Source: Rutidosis leptorrhynchoides
Lineage: Eukaryota > Streptophyta > Magnoliopsida > Asterales > Asteraceae
Assembly (NCBI RefSeq): GCF_046630445.1
Contig: NC_092338.1
Coordinates: 146,639,501 to 146,703,500, forward strand
DNA length: 64,000 nt
Direction of reading: 5' to 3'
Each line of letters begins with the position of its first letter. Within the stretch, counting starts at the first letter, position 1. Positions 46,141 to 60,873 of the stretch are shown one piece after another. The position numbers and the translations under genes are program-made. A model generated the notes under the pieces. It saw only the letters and a program-made list of their open reading frames with translations. It was not told the DNA's origin and searched no databases.

Positions 46141-47207
46141 TGGCTTATATGGTAGTGGTGTAACATTGTAACAAGTTAATTCACAGTCCTCCTGAGCAGC
46201 GGGAGTCGATCCAGAGCGAAGATATTGGTGTAATGGCTTAAGCATGTAATACCGTGAGCTTGTGGGTACTCACATATCACACTTGTGGATCTCAAATAGA
46301 TCCAATATGACTCCTAGAAGCTTTGAAGAATGGAGGCGAATTCCAGTAGGTATTAGTGTAGTTGTATTAAATCATACAGTAAGGTGTATGTTAGGTCATT
46401 GGAGTTGAATATATTGGTGTAATGGCTTAAGCATGTAATCCCGTGTAACATTTTTGCATGTTGCTTGCATGCCGGTAATAAAATTTTTAGCAGGTCAAAA
46501 AATAAGTGTGCCATAGACGAATGTGATACCAAATAACAGAACTTGACGACAAGAAATTACTCTTGCAAAAATTGGAGTTGACTTTGAGTAATATAATTGA
46601 CCTAAAATAAGAAACTAAATAAACTAGTGGAAATAAAAATACACAACAATCAAGATAAAATATGAATAGGAGTATTATGTAACGCTAGTTTAAATATTAT
46701 CAATGTGCTCCACCAGGACCACCACACACGTAAATAGATTCACAATCAACAACTTAGATAAAAGGGATTGATCAGAAGTAATCAAGCTAAAAACTTGTGC
46801 CAATAAACTTTCCAACATAAAAAATTAGCATGGTAGTAGACTTAGCAGTGCACACATATATATAAGTACTAATAATTAACAATCCAAACCCAACACTAGG
46901 AACTAGCATAGGATTCGTACTTAGACATATTAAGTATTTAAAACCCAAATCACATGAAGTCAAAAGTACACAAAACATACACCTTTTACCATTCCAATTT
47001 AAACAAGCAATTTCTAACTGTTCCATCAATCATTCAGAGTAAGTGATAACAAGTACGGAGTAAGAGATAACAAACACCTGAAAGCAAAACAAATAGTAAA
47101 AATGAAACCATTTATTGGCATTTTTATGACATTTATCATTAACCCAGAACATAAAGAAATCAAAAACTTACAGTTTGCTATTGCAACAGTTGAGATGCTA
47201 TAGAAAC
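46141..47207. other. 3' flank of the F-box/FBD gene and short repeats
   Basis: Two copies of GATATTGGTGTAATGGCTTA..GCATGTAATNCCGTG (46219-46255 and 46406-46445). From 46504 the sequence is the 3' flank of the F-box gene that is duplicated at 44880-45458. No ORF with protein features. Confidence 0.5.
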
Positions 47208-48625
47208 TTACACCTGCAACTTAGCCAACATTTGTTGTGTTGATGTGGTATGCTTCATCGCTTCCACCTCCTGCATGTTATCATACAGTTTATAATGGAC
47301 ATAAATCCCGGTATACAAAGTATAGCAACAAGTAAATGATAGATGGGATACAAAACAAAATATTGTTAATGGTGATGGTACCTCGCGTGAGTATATCGAG
47401 ACAGTAGCATTTGGAGAAGCACCTAAAAGAAAGTTTCTGACTTGTGTAGGAATCTTTACTTTCTTTGCATTCTTTTTATGTTCCAACCTCCGTGGATAAA
47501 TCTCAAGACTCGTTAACTTATCAAATGGAGAAGGTAGATTTGAGACTCCATTCACAAATGATGCAACCTATAAAACGATGATATATAAATCATAATAATA
47601 GATAATATATATGCACTTGTAGATATTAAAGACCAAATACCTCTATGACTTCCAATCCAAGCGTAAGATATTTGACATTGTGGAACCGTTGAAGAGTCTC
47701 AATAACTGCATAACTATCTTCTTCAAATGGACACATAAAGAAATCCACTTTCTCCAAACAAGACAAACCATTTGCAAAAAAGTTTTGATAACATGAAACT
47801 TCATACATCAATGAGGTCAATTCGGGTGCATAAATATAAAGATAACCTCGGCAATCTACAACAGTGAAATTCTTTAGGTGAGGTACAACCACATTAGCAA
47901 ATGAATACAATCCTTTCTCAATCGTGAGCTTTGAAAATTCAGAATGGCGAATTAAACGCTTAAAATTTGTCTATGTTGCAGTCAAATAAGATAAGATTCT
48001 TCAAGTTTAGGCACTTAAAGAAAACACCACCACACTCGTCAGGATTTTTGTTACTAAGTCTGACATTTTTAAGATACAAAGTAGTTAATGCTGGTAGGTC
48101 GAAAGATGATTTGATTTCAGGTTGACGAAGAAAATGAACATCTCCAATAAAAGTGAGATCTATGAGAGACCGGGACATAAAAAGAAAATTAGGTATTTCG
48201 TTACGCATGTCGTCCGACCATATAATAGTCATTTTTTGGACATTGTGGGAAAACGCATAGTCGACAATAGTTTTGACAAACGCTTGTTTATATTCTCCAA
48301 CAGTAAGTTTAACAGACGCCAATTCTATTTCATTACGAGAAGAGAGAACACGAGCGAACTCATGGAAACCATTATTTCGAGAAAAGAGCAAACGATTGAA
48401 CTCATGGAAATCAATATTGCGAGAAGAGAGAACACGAGTGAACTCGTCGAAAGTATCATCTTCAGTAGATAAATCAAGATGTGGGATCGACTTCCAAGTA
48501 TTCTTCCATCTAGGTGAAAGAATACTAGTTCTGATAGCTTGTTTGGTGTTTATATAAGAAAGAATTTTAATGATGAGATCGTCTGACAAACTACTTAGTC
48601 TATCGCCTACTGCATTCATTCTCAC
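47208..48625 (-). pseudogene. F-box/LRR/FBD gene with one frameshift
   Basis: F-box/FBD family, substrate-receptor subunits of SCF ubiquitin ligases. Exon 1 (48625-47641) has the F-box (DRLSSLSDDLIIKILSYINT, then TSILSPRWKNTWKSIPHLDL) and LRR-like strands (FDLPALTTLYLKNVRL, FFKCLNLKNLILFDC). A three-unit repeat of FDEFTRVLSSRN / FHEFNRLLFSRN type lies at residues about 58-98. Near 47961, one extra T in a T-run shifts frame (stop TAA 47960), after which the LRR/FBD frame continues (YSFANVVVPHLKNFTVVDC, HNVKYLTLGLEVIE). Exon 2 is 47567-47382 (62 codons, FBD-like), exon 3 47270-47208, with clean GT-AG introns. Apart from the frameshift it looks intact, so it is either a recent pseudogene or a sequencing error in a homopolymer. 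The second Met (48619) may be the start. Confidence 0.8.
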
Positions 48626-49567
48626 TCTGTCACAATCAAATCCAGAAGCTGCACGTCAGGACACACTAAAGAGAAATAAAGAGAATGCATATTAGTAAAT
48701 CTGGCAAATAGGTCGAGTTGTGTCAAGGTTCAAATGAGTTTAGGTCAAAACAGCTCATGGATCGATAAACGTCAGCTTCGGGTCGGGTCGATCTACAAGT
48801 CAATTTGGGTCGAGAGCTATTTTCCTCATGGAAATAAAAAAAAACTATTAACTGGTTTATGTTTAGCAGTTTCAAACTGTTAGTTTTGTATGTTTAACAG
48901 TTTAGCATTCAATTTCTCAAATTAATCGAAGCCATTTCAGCAGTTTTACTGTGTTCTCTTACTTTAACTTAACCTAATACATTTTCTACCTCTACAAAAA
49001 CTCACAATCAGATTTAAATAAAGATACAGAATCAAAATTAATAACAATAACTCCATCATTCCAACACTATGTCAAAATTCAGTAACTACGAAAGAAAGTG
49101 GATAAACGGATAAATTTGGATGTCATGAATCGCAGTTGCGTTAAATCAAAAAGAATGAAAGAAATAGTATAAACTTACGTGCAGATGTGACTGGCCGATT
49201 TCAATTTCAGAAAGAGATCGTAAGTAGTTTTCTGAAAATGAATTAAGTTTAGGGAAATAAATAAACTAAACCCTAGACAAGTGAGGGAAATAGACCTTAC
49301 CTAGTTACGTCACGAGCGTAAGTAACCGGTAAGATGGATCTAATTTTAATCTTATTGACGCGCTGGACCCAAGTATACGACCCATTGGACACATGATAAT
49401 TTTAATTTTAAGAGCATTCAAATGGGCTTTATTAGTACACGCTTCTTATTAATTACGGCCCACTGCTAGATATTACTCCGTAATTACTCCGTAAATTATG
49501 AAAACCGGGAGTGAATTCGTGAAATTTAACAAATTGAAGACATCTATTGAATTCAAAAATTTGTTTG
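48626..49567. other. Upstream flank of the F-box gene
   Basis: Contains the likely promoter and 5' untranslated region of the minus-strand F-box gene, and two TACTCCGTA motifs (about 49474-49494). No gene supported. The Phe-rich minus frame at 49453-49803 is low-complexity. Confidence 0.45.
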
Positions 49568-50225
49568 AAATTCAATAAACCAATTAGAACGTGACATGTG
49601 ACGAGACAATCACATGTGATTAAAAAAAAGAAATTAAAAAGAAAAAAATTTTGAAAAATAAAAAAAGAAGTAGAGGGCGTCGTTTGCCCCACACTGAAGA
49701 AAAAGTAAAAAAGTATGGTGAAGATATTCCTCCCCACTAAAAAAAGCGATTGAGAATTTTGAGAATCTAAACAAAAATGCAGAAGTGAGCGTACCCCAAG
49801 CAATTTTTATTTGTTACAAAATATTTTTTTTGAAAAAAACTTATAAAAAAAAAATTAGCATGTCAAATTCAATCGTATGTGATTGTAAAACCCAATCACA
49901 TGTGATTCTGCATGTCAAATTCAAAAAAAAAAATTAAATTTTTTTTACGAAAAAATAATTTTTTTCGAAAAAAATAATTTTTTTTTTGAAAAAATAAATT
50001 TTTTTTCAATTTTTTTCAATCACATGTAATTGAATTTGATATGCAGAATCACATGTGTTGAGTTTTACAATCACATGTGATTGACATGCAGAATCACATG
50101 TGATTTACTGCATGTTAAATCCACATGTCATTGAATAAAATATAAAAAAATTCGAAATTTTTTTTTTTGAAAAAAAAGAAATTTATTTTGAATAAAAAAA
50201 TTAAATCACATGTAAATATCGCATT
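49568..50225. repeat. Cluster of CACATGTG palindromes in A/T-homopolymer sequence
   Basis: At least six copies of AATCACATGTGATT or one-base variants (for example 49608, 49889, 50018, 50069, 50091), spaced by poly-A/T runs and GCATGTCAAATTC pieces. Inverted TACCCCAAGC-like ends (49792 and 50343) hint that the whole may be a degenerate inverted-repeat element, but no clear target duplication is seen. Confidence 0.55.
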
Positions 50226-51235
50226 ACATGTCGCACTCTGATTGATTCTTTAAATTTTAACTTGAAAATTGGATTGATTTGAATATTCTCAATAAAAATA
50301 ATGAGCAGTAGATAAAGATTAGAGAGGGAGGGAGTATTAGCTTGGGGTAATTCAAATTACCTAAATTATATACTCCGTAGTTGTACTAACTTGAACAACT
50401 CAAATCAACACAAAACGATACAATTATAAATGCGGTAAAATGATGAATGCATGTGACCATCAGTTTTGACCAATCAACAATTAACACTGCTCTGTACAAT
50501 ATTTACTTTACTTGGATTAATAAATAAATTGTTTAAAAATTTGTTTGAACGGTCAAAAGCAACAGATGAGGGAGAAAATGAGCAGTACTATTACTATTGT
50601 GTGTATATGTCTTCTTCTTCCCAATGGCATGACTAATTGCGAAATTATATAATCCTATCTTTCATTACCATTATTTAATTATTATTTAATCATTATTAAT
50701 CAAAAATAACTAATCTGTATCTTCGATTTTTCTCTCAACACTTCGCAACTAATTTCTTACCAGGTTTGTTTTTCTTAACTTAAATTTAATTCACTTATGT
50801 TGATTTCTATATTTCTATATTATGTTCATATATGATGCATTTTGTATCTATAGTTGCAATTGCTAGTATACCTAGGGTTTTGGTGTTAACTCAACCTAAT
50901 TATACTTCCAGATCCTCATATTAATTGATCAGGACTTTGATTTTACATTTATTCTGAAATTTTGTGTGAGATCTGTATCTACGTATATACATATATATGC
51001 TTGCTGATAATCCATATACTGTTATGAGATTGCTTTGATTACATAACATAAAATATTAGCCAATTTTCAGTTTTAATTATTAGCGAAAACATGATTAGAT
51101 GTTTCTTATTCACTTAAAATGACTTTGTTGAATTTTGAGATTTGATTTGTGACAAATTCTTGCCTTGGTTTATTTTACAGATAAGTATATAAAATTACCA
51201 AAAAAAAGGCTTGTTTGACTTGATCTACCACACCG
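50226..51235 (+). promoter_or_regulatory. Promoter and 5' untranslated region of the GSK3-like gene, with a leader intron
   Basis: A TATA-like ATTATATAATCC lies near 50642. A leader exon ends TTACCAG at 50763, followed by a GT-AG intron 50764-51180, placing the coding ATG 55 bp into the second exon. A leader intron is inferred from the splice-site match and its position only. Confidence 0.5.
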
Positions 51236-54854
<3,619 letters not shown>

Positions 54855-56628
54855 GAGAAAGAAGATAAGAAGTTTTTTGAATCATGTTTGTTCATTTGTT
54901 CCTTGTAGGTGTGTGCCTATTTGCCTAGATTTAAAACCAGAACAAGTTAATTTTTTTTATCATATATATGAATATATGCTGCTGCCCCTTGTGAAACAGA
55001 AAATGTAAATGTAACACTATATTTAAGTGCAACTATTCTCTCCCTCACTTTCTGTATGTGTATGGTTTCTTTCTAGTAGGTGCTCCTTTGTTCTAAGGCA
55101 CTTTAAAAGTTGTTAACCGTTGTTTTCCTCGTGTCCTTTAGTCGCAGAAACAATATAGAGTAGTTTTGATCTTCCCAAACTAATCGCGTTAGGTAGTGTA
55201 GGTTCCTTCTTCGCATTTATCAAATCGTCTACAGTGAAGCATAATCACGATTTAGTTGTTGTTTTAGAGATGCGATGTGGGACTCCGAAATTTCGGATCA
55301 TGCTAGTGTAAACCGTGTCCTTTCTAACATGTTCGATCAACGTTTAATTGAATCAACTAACCGTTTTGTGGTTTCAAACGGGACTTTAGCGGATGATGTG
55401 CATGCTCGTAATGGTCGCGAGTCTTCGGTTAAGAACCCTGTGGATACGAATTATTCGTCACTGTACGACTCGGTTAATGCAAAGATGGAAGTGTGTTATG
55501 TCGATGTTAATGTTTCGGATCACAGAGTTTGGTCAGTGCCATAAAAAGGTTGGCCCAACTTAAATGAGGTTGGGGTCGGTATTTGTGACTGACTGTGGCA
55601 GCCCGTAGGATTTGTGCGTGGATAATGATGCTCGTTTGGATACTCGTGTTGGTGTTTTGTTGGGTGGGGTTCTTGAGTCGGCAAATGTTGAAATTGGGGT
55701 GTGATTGCTCCTTCTACGGCAACCTTGATTGGTGACAGCTCTTCTAATGTTCTTTCGTTCAAGTTTGAGAATCGGTCGGGAAAGAATATTTGGCAGGAGA
55801 CGATCAACGGTCATCTTAAAAAGGTGCTTCCATAGGTAGTTGTCGCGTTATTTCGTTTTCTTGGGTTTGTTGCGATTTCGTTCTTTAGATTGGTGTTCAG
55901 GCTTAGTTTTGTCGTTTAGTGGTTGTTTCATTTGTAATAGCTTGTTTTTGTAGCTCATGATGGCTCGGTTTAGAGACGAGAAGTAGCGAATCCAAGATGA
56001 AAACTCAATGGGGTCTTAAATTTTTTTCCAAAACGAATTATATTTGAAGGATATTTTAGTGCCGTTTACCTCCAAAAAAGCCATAATTTTTAAAAATATA
56101 TGAGGTCCTACATTTAATTTAGTGTTATCTTATAGTTAAATTTAATGGTATCATATATACAATTTGATGAGTACATTGTTTAAAAAGAAATTTATATTAG
56201 TGGGGTTTGACCCCGCAGCCCAACTGCTACATTCGTCACTGACGACGAGACTCGGTTATAGATAGTTTTCATGCTAGGATTGTTGTAATTTTCTAGTTCC
56301 GAGCCTCGTCCCACTTCCCCCTTTTTGTAATTCTCACGTTTTCTTTTTGAACACGTCTTCGTTTCATTTCTATGAGTTTTCGTCTATTAAAAAAGAAAGA
56401 AAGTAAAAGGAATACATCTGGTTTGTATGTGAAGTTAGTCGGGCATTAAATTTCGAACTTAGAAAAGGTCTCTGGTTGCTGACGCAGACCGGAAACAAGG
56501 AATACTATGAATCATTGCTAATGCAAACACTTTGTTAAAAATACACTTTGTCGTTTAGTGGTTGGGCCTCATAAAAGAATGGGCCTAAGCAATTGATCAC
56601 TTTGTTCCATCATTCAGTCGGGCGGTTG
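54855..56628. other. Region downstream of the kinase with a decayed ORF
   Basis: The kinase 3' untranslated region probably ends near 55020. A plus frame from 55275 to 55544 (start MWDSEISDHASVNRVLSNMF) and shorter in-frame-broken pieces to about 55850 (KNIWQETINGHLKKVLP) look like a decayed ORF I do not recognise. It could be part of a LINE, since the stretch ends near 56400 with a pyrimidine-rich tail and TTAAAAAAGAAAGAAAG, but no RT motif is visible. Confidence 0.4.
55983..56243. mobile_element. hAT-like MITE
   Basis: 261 bp with imperfect inverted ends: left GTAGCGAATCCA, right (reverse complement) GTCAGTGACGAATGTA. Flanked by GACGAGAA (55975-55982) and GACGAGAC (56244-56251), an 8-bp target duplication with one mismatch, the length typical of hAT elements. 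Interior is AT-rich, no ORF. Confidence 0.7.
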
Positions 56629-57044
56629 TGTTGGGAAATTACGGTCTCACTAATTCCCACCACCCAGTCCAACAATAATAGTAAAGAAATAAGAACAATA
56701 CACAACACAAAATTTAACGTAGAAACTCCAAAACAGGAGAAAAACCACCGGCCTCCAAAGAGAGAAATACACTATATCACAAATTGTTACAATGATATAG
56801 ACGACTCTCTTAAGCCAACTACACTCTCCAAAATATTTAACTAATACAACTCTCAAACAAGGGTAACAAAGAAAGAAATAATCAAATACTTAAAGTGTAT
56901 TGATTGATGCAAATTGGAATGAAGACTTAGCCCTCCTTTTATAACCAAGTCACCTACCTCCAACTTTCTCCTCCCACCTATGTGGGATAACATCCTTCAC
57001 AAAGTAACCATATCAATTTTTTCCATCAAAAAATAAAACCAACA
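56629..57044 (-). repeat. Copia-type 3' LTR (left, 416 bp)
   Basis: Paired with 58584-58999. Contains TTTTATAACC-like TATA candidates near the far end. Confidence 0.9.
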
Positions 57045-57514
57045 AATCTCCACATTTTTTATAGAAAAAAATAACCATACTTCAACATTATAAGGATAAC
57101 CGACATAGATGCTTCCTCGACGACAACTTCAAGATCCTCATCTTCATGCCGATGACATTATCTCCCAAGAGACAAAACTTGCATCTTTACCGAACATTGT
57201 CTAAACCGACAATCATTGTCATCACAGACAATCATAACTCTTAACAAGAATTATCATACTCCACCATTAAGAGTATAGCACTTAGAATATCACATTCCAA
57301 GCATTTCACCTCGGCACATGTTGTTGAACAACCAGCTGAAACTTTATGGTGCAACTTCCCCGTTTGGCTTTCCCGAAAGTCCCACCAGCTACAACATCAG
57401 TTTCCACTACACAACCTACATCAACGCCAAACCAATGCCTATGTGTAATTGTGGAACCACTAACGAACATCCCTTTCCACGGTGGCGCGGACACACCATG
57501 AGGATGACGTGACT
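57045..57514 (-). other. Non-coding 3' internal region of the Copia-type element
   Basis: Sits between gag and the polypurine tract. It has no catalytic protease, integrase or RT motif and several stops in every frame; pol was deleted here. Confidence 0.6.
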
Positions 57515-58300
57515 TCAGAGGAATTCGTCACTCTCCGTAACAACGGAGACAATGTTAGTGTCTTTGGAGCCATTTGCCGGATTAGCTCCACCTGGACAAT
57601 TAACCCTTACATGCCCAGTCTTCCCGCACCTCCAGCATACCAGATTCTTCCCAGAGTTTCTCTTTCGCCTATCCGAACACAACACTATCGTATCTCCTGA
57701 TGACGAGACCTCGTTACCTTCCAGTCTTTTCTCCTCGGATAGGAGCTTGCTAGTAACGTCTTCAAACTTCAGAGTTTTCTTCCCATTCATCAAAATAGGT
57801 TTCATGTGTTCATAAGACGATGATAAAGATAATATCAACCTCAAAGCTTTATCTTCATCATCCGTTTTAACTCCAATAGCCTCCAGTTCTGAAACAATAC
57901 CATTAAGAATACTTAGATGATCTGAAATCTTTGAACCCCCATCCATACGCAGAGTATGAAATTGTTCTTTAAGACACAACCGATTTGAGATGCCCTTACC
58001 CTGGTACAACTGCTCTAGTTTAACCCAAAGCTCCTTTGCCGTTGATAACCCGTGCACATTTGCAAGCACGTTCTTTGCAAGACACAAAAGAATCGCACTT
58101 GCTGCCCTCAAATCCATATCATCACATTCTTCTTCATCGAACTTACTGCTAGAATCACTGCCGGGAACAAAGGTGGGTTTACCTTTCAATGCCTTGTGTA
58201 ACCCGATCAACACATCCTTGACTTGAACCTGCCATAAGCCAAAATTGATCATCCCATCAAATTTCTCTACATCAAACCTCATTGGATTGAACTTCGACAT
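57515..58300 (-). CDS. Copia-type Gag (UBN2-like) with CCHC knuckle
   Basis: 261 residues from ATG 58300 to a stop at 57515. The UBN2-type gag pattern is seen in order: FDGMINFGLWQVQVKDVL (residues about 14-32), DLRAASAILLCLAKNVL, AKELWVKLEQLYQGKGISNR, LKEQFHTLRMDGG, and LILSLSSSYEHM. The zinc knuckle CWRCGKTGHVRVNC (CX2CX4HX4C) is at about 222-235. The ORF ends where the protease would begin (ESDEFL). Intact, so it could make Gag particles but needs an autonomous partner's enzymes. The leader to the primer site (58301-58569) has no other feature. Confidence 0.9.
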   Translation of the reverse strand: MSKFNPMRFDVEKFDGMINFGLWQVQVKDVLIGLHKALKGKPTFVPGSDSSSKFDEEECDDMDLRAASAILLCLAKNVLANVHGLSTAKELWVKLEQLYQGKGISNRLCLKEQFHTLRMDGGSKISDHLSILNGIVSELEAIGVKTDDEDKALRLILSLSSSYEHMKPILMNGKKTLKFEDVTSKLLSEEKRLEGNEVSSSGDTIVLCSDRRKRNSGKNLVCWRCGKTGHVRVNCPGGANPANGSKDTNIVSVVTESDEFL

Positions 58301-58583
58301 CGTATCCGTATCCTATAAACAACACTTTCTCTGATTTTGCTCACGTTTCGAATAGCCAAAAGATGTAACAGGTAGCCAGGACCCTTTAAATCAGAAATCC
58401 ACAACTCGCCACTAACAAATCCAACTATTACTACGAATCAGAAAAAATATTGTCTAACCAGATACCCTATACGATCAATAGAACTCGTTTCTGATGTGGA
58501 CGATCCACTCCCGTGGCAACCATAGAGCATACTCCAACTCCTATAACCAAGACCCCCGTCAAACCTGACGCTCTGATACCAGT

Positions 58584-58999
58584 TGTTGGGAAATTACGGT
58601 CTCACTAATTTCCACCACTCAGCCCAACAATAATAGTAAAGAAATAAGAATAATACACAACACAAGATTTAACGTGAAAACTCCAAAACAGGAGAAAAAC
58701 CACCGGCCCCCAAAGAGAGAAATACACTATATCACAAATTGTTACAATGATATAGACGACTCTCTTAAGCCAACTACACTCTCCAAAATATTTAACTAAT
58801 ACAACTCTCAAACAAGGGTAAGAAAGAAAGAAATAATCAAATACTTAAAATGTATTGATTGGTGCAAATTGGAATGAAGACTTAGCCCTCCTTTTATAAC
58901 CAAGTCACCTACCTCCAACTTTCTCCTCCCACCTATGTGGGATAACATCCTTCACAAAGTAACCATATCAATTTTTTCTATCAAAAAATAAAACCAACA
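58584..58999 (-). repeat. Copia-type 5' LTR (right, 416 bp)
   Basis: Partner of 56629-57044. Directly preceded by the plus-strand GCTCTGATACCA (58570-58581), the initiator-Met primer-binding complement. Confidence 0.9.
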
Positions 59000-59004
59000 G
59001 GTTG

Positions 59005-59835
59005 TACACTATAATATTCTCTTTAAAACAAATATAAGATCATTAAAATGAAATTGTGTTGAATGTTTCGGGGACAGTAGTCTCTCTACATTCGGATAAA
59101 GGTATGATTGTCTACTTCATTTTCATCGTATCCTCCTATCAGCGGGATTCGATATCCTTTGTTGTTGTGGATTTATACATTACGACAGATAGAATTTGAG
59201 CTGCATTACGAAAGATAAAATTTGAGCTGCACCTGGTGCTCAAATGCGTCCCCTTGGTGCTCAAATGCAACGTACCACTACTCACTTGATGTCAAAACTC
59301 ATAGTGAAAGTATATGGACACATTAGAACTTAATATAATTGGTTAACTCATTGCAGTTTCACAGTTTTATACTTCAGTTGTCAAGCCTGAAGAATCAAAC
59401 AAATCGAGGACGACATATATCGTGTTTTTATAATCGACAAGCTGTTTTTGGTATGTATTCTTATAATTCGACAGATATTTATATATAGATATAGATGATA
59501 GATGATAGGTGATAGATATTGATTATACAGCTAAGCTATAACATATGTAAATTTATTATTGTAGTTCTTCAATACAATATACTCCGTATATGTTTTTAAA
59601 GTTGAATCCAAGAACCATTTTCCAGAATGTCAACTATCAAGAGCAATCAATGTGTCGTTTGTTGTGGTAGTATTTCACCATAAGCATTATGGTTATGGAT
59701 CCAAATTTTACTCCTTGTTACAGTCTATTAGTCTCAGTTTACAACTATTTTTCAATAAATTTTGTTGGTTGGATCGGAGGCCCTCAAACTCACAAATATA
59801 AAATGAACAAAGGAACGAAAGAAACAGAAAAATAT
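59005..59835. other. Spacer with short simple repeats
   Basis: Two copies of GGTGCTCAAATGC (59231, 59259), a GATAGAT-type run (59486-59520), and one TATACTCCGTATA motif near 59579. No ORF or known element. Confidence 0.5.
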
Positions 59836-60180
59836 TGAGTTGTAGCTCAACTGATAGTTGCCAGTGGCATGCCTATCTTAGCGAGAGGTCAGGAGTTCGA
59901 CTCCGCTGAGCTGCAACATTGCACTCAATGTTATCCCTGACCTGAAGTATCCACCCATGTCACCTTTCGCTTAGTGTGGGGGCAGCGGGGAGGGGAGGGG
60001 GGGGGGGGGGGGGGGTTTATCGGCCATGCCCTCGGATTGGTCCGGGTTTCCTCCAGGACGGTAGTTGGGGGCGGGTTATGCAACTACGAGAGATGAACGC
60101 GTGAGTGGTTTAGTCCCTTTGGGTGATCCCAAACTGATGTCCAAAAAAATAAAATAAATAAAATAAATAAATAAATAAAT
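59836..60180 (+). mobile_element. tRNA-derived SINE with poly-G tract
   Basis: The head has Pol III-like boxes: A-box-like TAGCTCAACTGATAG (59849-59863) and B-box-like GGAGTTCGACTCC (59890-59902). The 3' end is an A-rich (AAATA)n/(AAAT)n tail to 60180. A poly-G run (about 59991-60015, with GGGGAGGGGAGG before it) lies in the middle. A target duplication is not obvious. The tRNA-like head does not fold as a complete tRNA, so this is not a tRNA gene. Confidence 0.7.
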
Positions 60181-60750
60181 ACTGTCACAATTTTATTCAC
60201 AATAGCTAATGCCAATATATAATAGCCTATGAGAAGTACTGTAAAAAATAACTACTAACCTAGTTATAATTTCCCCTACCGTTATAATCGTCATATCTCA
60301 TCCCACGCTCCAAATACCGCATGAGATGCGATCAATTTAGTTGGGTTGACCCACAAGTACAGTAAGAAGGAATGGAACCACTAAAGAGTCGTCTGAAGTT
60401 CACACTTGAGTAAAGACGACTGACTTTGGAAACGGAACACGAATCAATTTCAACTATTCTGGCATCTTATTAAGCGTAGCGAAACCAAGGTTTATGTGAA
60501 AGTCTATGATATTCTACCTTTTCAACTAGCAGTAACAATTATTTAAACATAAGGTCACTTGCTATGGTGTGTGAATGACCACCGCCACCGAGTAACCACC
60601 ACCACCAGCAAATCGTGAAAGATCTCGCCAGTGGAGCCTGCAACGGCTCTAACGAGTCGGATGTGGGGCCCACGTGTTTTTTTTTCTTTTTCTTTTCCAA
60701 CGGCTCCAAACTATTAATTAACTTTTATTTTCTTTTACACTTTTTTACTC
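60181..60750. other. Upstream region of the HARBI1/ALP1-like gene
   Basis: Includes a GC-rich patch near 60620-60680 (AGTGGAGCCTGCAACGGCTC, GTGGGGCCCACGTG). The repeated AACGGCTC might be subterminal repeats of a Harbinger-type element. Nothing else supported. Confidence 0.4.
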
Positions 60751-60757
60751 TATAAAT
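60751..60757 (+). promoter_or_regulatory. TATA box of the HARBI1/ALP1-like gene
   Basis: TATAAAT about 120 bp upstream of the ATG, followed by a CA/CT-rich leader, a typical plant core promoter layout. Confidence 0.55.
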
Positions 60758-60873
60758 ACAAACACATACTACACAAACATAATCACACACTCATACTACA
60801 CTTTCGATTTTTATTCTATATCAAACACTCTCAACCTTCAATTCATATTTCCACAAACAAACAAAAAATTCAA

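Larger units (their letters stand above)
56629..58999 (-). mobile_element. Copia-type gag-only LTR element
   Basis: Two 416-bp LTRs (56629-57044 and 58584-58999), TGTTGGGAAATT...AACCAACA, with target duplication ggttg (56624-56628 and 59000-59004). The primer-binding site (minus TGGTATCAGAGC, 58570-58581) is next to the right LTR and a purine-rich tract (minus AAATGTGGAGATT) next to the left, so it reads on the minus strand. Only gag is encoded; protease, integrase, RT and RNase H are absent. By eye the LTRs differ at about 11 sites. Comparable in plan to terminal-repeat elements with a Gag domain (TR-GAG). Confidence 0.9.

Noticed and set aside
49453-49803. Phe-rich 116-codon minus ORF upstream of the F-box gene
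   Set aside because: Low-complexity, overlaps homopolymer runs and the palindrome cluster; no domain.
59846-59920. A tRNA gene
   Set aside because: A- and B-box-like motifs are present but no full cloverleaf, and a poly-G run and A-rich tail follow, which is SINE layout.
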